64,000 nt of DNA from Pseudaquabacterium inlustre (GTDB lineage Bacteria; Pseudomonadota; Gammaproteobacteria; Burkholderiales; Burkholderiaceae_C). The notes beneath the pieces are model-generated. The model saw nothing but the letters and a program-made list of their open reading frames with translations. It was not told the origin of the DNA and searched no databases. Below are positions 59,357 through 64,000 of this stretch, in pieces (the stretch's first letter is position 1; each line of letters starts with the position of its first letter). The translations under genes and the position numbers were made by a program. The stretch covers positions 62,001-126,000 of the forward strand of contig NZ_JBBUTH010000007.1 of assembly GCF_038066595.1 (NCBI RefSeq), in the 5' to 3' direction.

Positions 59357-60022
59357 TCAACCGCTGGTCGACGTCGGTGCCGCCGCAGGCGGCGGAAAGT
59401 TCGCCGCCATCACCGGTGCCACGGCCGGCAGCGCGCCGGCCGCATCGGCGGCCGCCAGCACACGCGGTGCATGCTCGGCAAACCAGTCGCGGCGCGGCCG
59501 CCAGTGGGTCATCACCGCGGCGTAGAGGTCCAGCGCGCTGAAGCGCCCGCCCAGCACCCAGGGCGTGCCGGCCTGCGATTCCACAGCCAGCCACAGCCGG
59601 CGCACATAGGCGTCGATCTCGGCACGGAAGCCCTGCGCCGCCTCGCCGCCCGCCGGCACGAAGCGCTCGGGGATGTCGCCGTAGGTGAACGTGGGGTAGA
59701 TGTTGGCCACGATGAACACCAGCCAGCGCAGAAAGGCCGCGCGCTCCGGCGCCTTCGGGCCAGGCACCAGATGGTCGCTTCCGGTGATGTCGGCCAGGTG
59801 CAGCGTGATGGCCGCGCTTTCGGTCATCACCTGCCCGTCGGGCAGCACCAGCGTGGGCACCTGCGTGATCGGGTTCAGCGGCCGCAGCCGCGCGCGGGCT
59901 TCTTCCGACTCGAACAGATCGCCGGCGTCTTCCAGCCGATAGGGCAGGCCATACCAGGCCAGCTGGGCCTCGACGATGGCCGATCCCCAGCCGGGGCGGC
60001 CATAAAGCACGAAGGTGGACAT
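59357..60022 (-). CDS. Glutathione S-transferase family protein
   Basis: 221 aa from the ATG after GAGGAG (MSTFVLYGRPGWGSAIVEAQLAWYGLPY). Thioredoxin-like N-domain with NPITQVPTLVLPDGQVMTESAAITLHLAD (cis-Pro and the E-S glutathione-binding pair), helical C-domain with LGGRFSALDLYAAVMTHW. Detoxification or isomerase role; cytosolic. Divergent from the M13 peptidase gene. Confidence 0.92.
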   Translation of the reverse strand: MSTFVLYGRPGWGSAIVEAQLAWYGLPYRLEDAGDLFESEEARARLRPLNPITQVPTLVLPDGQVMTESAAITLHLADITGSDHLVPGPKAPERAAFLRWLVFIVANIYPTFTYGDIPERFVPAGGEAAQGFRAEIDAYVRRLWLAVESQAGTPWVLGGRFSALDLYAAVMTHWRPRRDWFAEHAPRVLAAADAAGALPAVAPVMAANFPPPAAAPTSTSG

Positions 60023-60214
60023 GCGGGTCTCCTCGGGTTGGGCACCGCCGCGCGGCACCGCAAGCATAGAGCGCCTGCCGCCCCGGCGCGGCTGACCGGC
60101 TCTTGATCTGCCCAGGCAGTGACCAGGCGGTGAGGGCACAGGCCGTCACTCGCCCATCGCCTTTGCATGCTAGGGTTCCCCCCAACAAGCAACACAGCAG
60201 GGAGTGTCATCGGC
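60023..60214. promoter_or_regulatory. Divergent GST / M13 peptidase promoter region
   Basis: 192 bp between divergent starts. Short AT-richer patches (TGATCTGCC near 60105, TTTGCATGCTAGG near 60161) could hold the two promoters, but no consensus pair was found. Confidence 0.35.
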
Positions 60215-62326
60215 ATGCGCGTCCACCACAGCATCCTCGTCCTGGCTTCGGCGCTGAGCGCGCAGGCCTTCGCCGGGGCCACCGGCACACCCGGGCCAGC
60301 CGGGCCGGCCAGCGGCTCGTCGGCCGTGATCGAGCGGCCGACCCAAGCCGCCAGCGCCTTGCCCGATGGCCCGCTGGGCTACTCGCCCCAGCACATGGAC
60401 CGCGGCGCCAGCCCGCGCCAGGATTTTTACCGCTACGCCGCCGGCCACTGGCTCGACCGGCTGACGATTCCCGCAGCCGAGTCCGAGGTCAGCGGCTTCT
60501 CGCTGCTGCGCGCCAGCCTCGATCAACGCCTGCTGGCCCTGGTGCAGGCCGCCAGCCAGCAAGGCGGCCCCAAGGGCAGCCCGCAGCAGCTGGTGGGCGA
60601 CCATTTCCGCGCCGCGATGGATGTGCAGCGGCTGGACGCGCTGGGCCTGCAGCCCATCCAGGCCGATCTGGACGAGGCCGGGCGCGCCCGCAGCCCGGCC
60701 GAACTGGCACGCCTGTCGGTGCGCCTGCAGATGGGCAACCAGGTGTCGCCGCTGCTGAACCTGCTGGCCATGACCGACCTGAAGGACAGCACGCGCACCC
60801 GGCTGGTGCTGTACCCCGGCGGCCCGCAACTGGAGCAGTCGCAATACACCGAGCCGGCCAGCCAGCGCATCCGCGACCTCTACGTCGACTACATCTCGCG
60901 GGCCCACCGGCAGCTGGGCGACACGCCCGAGGCCGCCGCCGCCAAGGCCCGGCTGATCCTGGCGATCGAGACCGAGCTGATGGCGCCACGCCTGAAGCCG
61001 CTGGAGAGCCGCGACCCGGCGCGCATCTACAACCTGGCCACGCCCGACGAGGCGCAGGCCATGATCCCGGCCATCGACCTGAAGGCCCTGCTGGCCGAGG
61101 CCGGCATCGCCGCGCCCGCGCAGGTGCAGATCATCGACGTGGCGGCGCCGCAGGGCCTGAACCGCCTGCTGCAGACGCGCCCGGCCGACGAGCTGCGCAC
61201 CTTTCTGCGCTGGTCCGTGCTGTCGGCCAGCGCCGACCAGCTGGGCCAGCCGTGGCGGGGCTTAAGCCAGGACTTCCAGCGCCAGCGCGACGGCCTGGCC
61301 GCCAGCCTGCCGCGCGATCGCGAGACGGTGCAGGCCATCAGCGTGCAGCTGTTCAGCCCGTTGTCCCAGCTCTATGTGCAGGCCCACTTCAGCGACGCGA
61401 TGCGGCAGGACATCGCCACCATGGTGGGCCACATCAAGCAGGAGTTCGCCATCCGCCTGCGCTCGAACCCCTGGCTCGATGGGCCCACCCGCGCGGCGGC
61501 GCTCAACAAGCTGGCCAGGGTCGACATCCAGGTGGGTTATCCACGGCAGTGGATCGACAACAGCAGCCTGGACATCCGCGCCGACGACTTCGTGGGCAAC
61601 AACCGGCGCATCGCCGCGTTCAACTTCCGGCGTGAGCTGGCCAAAGTGGGCGTGCCCGTGGTGGCCGAGCGCTTTGCCGACGCCCGCTACACCAGCCCGA
61701 TCGCCGTCAATGCCGGCTACAACCCGTCGATGAACAGCATCGACATCACCGCGGCCATCGCGCAGCCGCCGTTCTACCAGCCGGGCGGTGACATCGCGGT
61801 CAACTACTGCACCATGGGCGCGGTGATCGGCCATGAGCTGACCCACGGCTTCGACAGCAACGGCCGCCAGTACGACGCCACCGGCAACGTACGCGACTGG
61901 TGGACGCCCCGCGCCGCGGCCGACTTCGCCCAGCGCACCGATGCGCTGGCCCGGCAGGTCAGCCGCGTCGAGCTGCTGCCGGGGCTGAAGCAGGACGGCA
62001 CGCTGACCCTGGGCGAGAACACCGCCGACCTGGGCGGCATCACGCTGGCGCATGCCGCGCTGCAGCGTGCGCTGAAGGGCCGCACCCTGCCCAAGGTCGA
62101 CGGCATGACGGCCGACCAGCGCTGCTTCGTGGCCTGGTCGCAGTTGTGGATCTACAAGGCGCGCGAGGAGCGCATTCGCCTGCTGGCCGCCACCGATTAC
62201 CACGCTATCGGCTTCGTGCGCGCCACGCAGCCGCTGCTGAACCTCGACGCCTTCCACCAGGCCTTCGGTACGCGCCCGGGTGATGCGATGTGGCGCGCGC
62301 CGGCCCAACGCGTGCGCATCTGGTGA
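60215..62326 (+). CDS. M13 (neprilysin-like) metalloendopeptidase
   Basis: 703 aa from the ATG after CAGGGAG; Sec signal MRVHHSILVLASALSAQAFAG. M13_N domain (about 70-450, FYRYAAGHWLDRLTIP) and catalytic domain with H540-E-L-T-H544 (IGHELTHGFD), third zinc ligand E601 and D605 in GENTADLGG. Cleaves short peptides in the periplasm. The C-terminal CxxW of eukaryotic homologs is AQRVRIW here. Stop overlaps the next start (TGATG). Confidence 0.93.
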   Translation: MRVHHSILVLASALSAQAFAGATGTPGPAGPASGSSAVIERPTQAASALPDGPLGYSPQHMDRGASPRQDFYRYAAGHWLDRLTIPAAESEVSGFSLLRASLDQRLLALVQAASQQGGPKGSPQQLVGDHFRAAMDVQRLDALGLQPIQADLDEAGRARSPAELARLSVRLQMGNQVSPLLNLLAMTDLKDSTRTRLVLYPGGPQLEQSQYTEPASQRIRDLYVDYISRAHRQLGDTPEAAAAKARLILAIETELMAPRLKPLESRDPARIYNLATPDEAQAMIPAIDLKALLAEAGIAAPAQVQIIDVAAPQGLNRLLQTRPADELRTFLRWSVLSASADQLGQPWRGLSQDFQRQRDGLAASLPRDRETVQAISVQLFSPLSQLYVQAHFSDAMRQDIATMVGHIKQEFAIRLRSNPWLDGPTRAAALNKLARVDIQVGYPRQWIDNSSLDIRADDFVGNNRRIAAFNFRRELAKVGVPVVAERFADARYTSPIAVNAGYNPSMNSIDITAAIAQPPFYQPGGDIAVNYCTMGAVIGHELTHGFDSNGRQYDATGNVRDWWTPRAAADFAQRTDALARQVSRVELLPGLKQDGTLTLGENTADLGGITLAHAALQRALKGRTLPKVDGMTADQRCFVAWSQLWIYKAREERIRLLAATDYHAIGFVRATQPLLNLDAFHQAFGTRPGDAMWRAPAQRVRIW

Positions 62327-62982
62327 TGGCGATGCGACGGCTGTACTGCCGGCTGCTGCAGCCCATCGCGCTGTGGTGCCTGCTCGGGGCCGGCGCGGCG
62401 CAGGCGGCCAGCGGCCCCAGCTCGGCGTGCACCCGACCCAGCGGCCAGGTGGAGCGGCAGATCTGTGCCGACCCGGCACTGGTCGCACGCGATCGCCGTC
62501 TGGCCCAGGTCTACCAGGCCGCTCTGGCCCAGGCGCGTGGCGCGCCGGCCCGGCGGTTGATGGCCGACCAGCGCGGCTGGGTCAAGGGCCGCAACGACTG
62601 CTGGAAGGCCGATGGCCAGGCCACCTGGATCACCGCCAGCTGGACGGTGGATACAGTGGCAGCCTGCATCGATGCGCAGTACCGGCTGCGCACCTCGGAA
62701 CTGCAGGCCGTGTGGCGCCTTGAGCCACCGGTCACCACCCGCTACATCTGCCAGAACCAGCCCGCCAACGAGGTGGTTGTCAACCTCTTCGCCACCGATC
62801 CGCCCACCCTCCGGCTGGAGCGCGGCGACCGCACGGCCACCCTGTGGCGCGTGGGCGATGAGGCCGGCGGCCACTACGAGGGTCAGAACGTGGACATGGT
62901 GCTGCAGACCGGAGCGTTGCGACTGTCGTGGCTGGATGTCGGCACCGGCAAGACCGAGGTGATCGACTGCAGGACGCGATGA
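62326..62982 (+). CDS. Secreted LprI-like plus MliC-like lysozyme inhibitor
   Basis: 218 aa; signal peptide ending GAAQAAS (about residue 29). Residues 33-130 match the LprI/DUF1311 cysteine-rich domain (C35, C47, C92, C114; ACTRPSGQVERQICADPALVARDRRLAQVYQAAL), residues 138-218 the MliC domain (C142, C215; YICQNQPANEVVVNLF and the terminal EVIDC). Both families inhibit c-type lysozyme. Translationally coupled to the M13 peptidase gene. Confidence 0.82.
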   Translation: MAMRRLYCRLLQPIALWCLLGAGAAQAASGPSSACTRPSGQVERQICADPALVARDRRLAQVYQAALAQARGAPARRLMADQRGWVKGRNDCWKADGQATWITASWTVDTVAACIDAQYRLRTSELQAVWRLEPPVTTRYICQNQPANEVVVNLFATDPPTLRLERGDRTATLWRVGDEAGGHYEGQNVDMVLQTGALRLSWLDVGTGKTEVIDCRTR

Positions 62983-62989
62983 GCCACGG

Positions 62990-63006
62990 AGGCTGCCAGG
63001 CAGCCT
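62990..63006. terminator. Hairpin after lysozyme-inhibitor gene
   Basis: AGGCTG-CCAGG-CAGCCT, 7 bp past the stop, followed by a second dyad GGCGCC-AC-GGCGCC at 63047-63060 before the convergent methyltransferase stop. Together they probably form a bidirectional terminator region without T-runs. Confidence 0.45.
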
Positions 63007-63071
63007 GGGCGCCAACCTGGCCCGACCGCCACCGGCCACAGGCCGCGGCGCCACGGCGCCGTCAGCGCAGC

Positions 63072-63758
63072 CTAGCAGCGCGCGTAGTGCAGCAGCCGCC
63101 CGCGGTACGGCAGCCCATCGGCCTCGGGCGTGCTCAGCGCGGTTTCGCGCAGCACATAGCCCTGGGCCTGCATGCGGCGGGTGAAGGCGGCGCGGTTGCC
63201 GCGGTTGGGGTCGACGATCAGGATCTCGGCCTCGGGCGATGCGTGGCGGGCGATGAAGCGCGCCAGGTGGCCGGGCTCGTCGCGCTCGTAGAGCACGTCG
63301 CTGCCGATGATCAGGTCGAAGCGGCCCTGCAGATCGCGCGAGCTGTGCGCCGCGCTCAGGGCCGTGGGGTCGGTCCAGCGGCCATGGCGGTAGTCCATGG
63401 GCCGCAGGCCGTTCAGGCGCGCGTTGCGCCTGAGAAAGTGCCCCGCCAGCGGATGGCTGTCGGACGCCGTGATGTCGGCGCCCTGGCGGTGGCACACCAG
63501 GCTGGCCAGGCCCAGGCCGCAGCCCACCTCGAGGATGCGCTCGTTGGCGCGCAGCGGGCGCGCGGCCATCTGCGCCGCCAGTTGCAGGCCCGAGGGCCAC
63601 AGCAGGCCGAACAGCGGCCAGGTGGCCGCCGAGAAGCCCGCGGCCTCGGCCTCGCCGCGCGGGTCGTCGTACTGCAGCCGGTCGAACAGCGAGCGGATCA
63701 GCAGGCTGGCCGCACCGCGGATGACGATGCGCTCACGCTTGGTCTGGTAGCCCGCCAT
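63072..63758 (-). CDS. Class I SAM-dependent methyltransferase
   Basis: 228 aa. SAM motif I ILEVGCGLGLASLVCHRQGA, acidic motif II ASDSHPLAG, and FDLIIGSDVLYERDEP (motif III region) as in the Methyltransf_16/ETFB-lysine methyltransferase group. WPSGLQLAAQMAARPLRANERILEVG is the pre-motif typical of these protein-lysine methyltransferases (usually DxxWP.G..LA..L). Its substrate is unknown, likely a protein. Cytosolic. Confidence 0.88.
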   Translation of the reverse strand: MAGYQTKRERIVIRGAASLLIRSLFDRLQYDDPRGEAEAAGFSAATWPLFGLLWPSGLQLAAQMAARPLRANERILEVGCGLGLASLVCHRQGADITASDSHPLAGHFLRRNARLNGLRPMDYRHGRWTDPTALSAAHSSRDLQGRFDLIIGSDVLYERDEPGHLARFIARHASPEAEILIVDPNRGNRAAFTRRMQAQGYVLRETALSTPEADGLPYRGRLLHYARC

Positions 63759-63824
63759 GAGCGCTGCCGCCGGGTGTGGGGTGCTGATCAGCGTGCGCGG
63801 CCGGTGATGTGGCCGCGCTGCCGA

Positions 63825-64000
63825 TCAGTAGCGCGAACGCTCGCGGTAGCCGCCGTTGCCGCCACCGTTGCCGCTGCCGTAGCCGCCGCCACCGAAGCCG
63901 CCCGGACGCTCTTCACGCGGGCGGGCCAGGTTGACCACCAGCGCGCGGCCTTCGAACTGCTGGCCGGCCATGCCCTGGATGGCGCTTTGCGCCTGGCTGG
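63825..64000 (-). CDS. RRM RNA-binding protein, C-terminal part
   Basis: Incomplete: the gene runs off the window end. The visible part reads (from the edge) SQAQSAIQGMAGQQFEGRALVVNLARPREE, the last helix and strand of an RNA recognition motif, followed by a Gly-rich tail GGFGGGGYGSGNGGGNGGYRERSRY and stop. Matches bacterial cold-inducible RRM/Rbp proteins with glycine-rich tails. Confidence 0.85.
   Translation of the reverse strand, partial: SQAQSAIQGMAGQQFEGRALVVNLARPREERPGGFGGGGYGSGNGGGNGGYRERSRY

Overview
The window is about 70 percent GC and densely coding, with many ATGA, GTGA and TGATG gene overlaps. Five Bug-family periplasmic binding proteins, two TRAP transporters, many LysR/IclR/GntR/MarR regulators and a GC-rich dispersed repeat with a CCCCCTCGGGGGG core point to a soil or freshwater betaproteobacterium of the order Burkholderiales (Rubrivivax/Leptothrix/Ideonella-like or comamonad). 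No rRNA, tRNA, CRISPR array, intact insertion sequence or prophage was seen. The region reads as ordinary chromosome rich in transport and catabolism of organic acids.

Layout. 1-6 kb: class III aminotransferase plus ArgE/DapE-type amidohydrolase operon, then a LysR gene divergent from two aldo/keto reductases. 6-10 kb: Lrp regulator, Xre-RES toxin-antitoxin pair, GH108 muramidase, and a helical-repeat/trypsin-like protease. 10-16 kb: MFS permease, then a TRAP operon ending in a shikimate-dehydrogenase-like enzyme, flanked by a TetR gene. 16-24 kb: two Hsp20 chaperones behind a sigma-32-like promoter, a second TRAP operon ending in its own MarR gene and preceded by three GTTG-N6-CAAC palindromes, a quinone-reductase-like enzyme, an MFS permease and a LysR gene. 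24-33 kb: TauD-like dioxygenase + Bug protein + isocitrate-lyase-family lyase; two acyl-CoA dehydrogenases; and, convergent, a citE-like lyase + Bug protein + CoA-transferase operon.

33.6-42.8 kb: the most unusual block. Ten co-directional genes run GntR, AprA-like flavoprotein, AprB-like ferredoxin, HEAT-repeat protein, second ferredoxin, a periplasmic binding protein with a NosL-like tail, ABC permease, ABC ATPase, DUF971 and YeiH-type putative sulfate exporter. It resembles an uptake-oxidation-export system for a sulfur compound. This function is inferred from gene context and has not been shown.

43-50 kb: LysR gene, dienelactone hydrolase, a TctDE-like two-component system with a Bug protein, two tandem 79-bp repeats, and another Bug protein. 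49-54 kb: an ECF42-like sigma factor with VOC and YCII/DGPF proteins, a TIR protein, and a secreted protein of unknown function. 54-58 kb: IclR gene divergent from a LeuCD-like hydratase + lyase + Bug operon that matches the gene logic of dimethylmaleate hydratase/dimethylmalate lyase. 58-64 kb: Phd-VapC pair, GST, M13 metallopeptidase coupled to a double lysozyme-inhibitor-like protein, a methyltransferase, and the end of an RRM RNA-binding protein cut by the window edge.

Common theme: carboxylates are captured by high-affinity binding proteins, activated or hydrated, and cleaved by lyases, each module carrying its own regulator.
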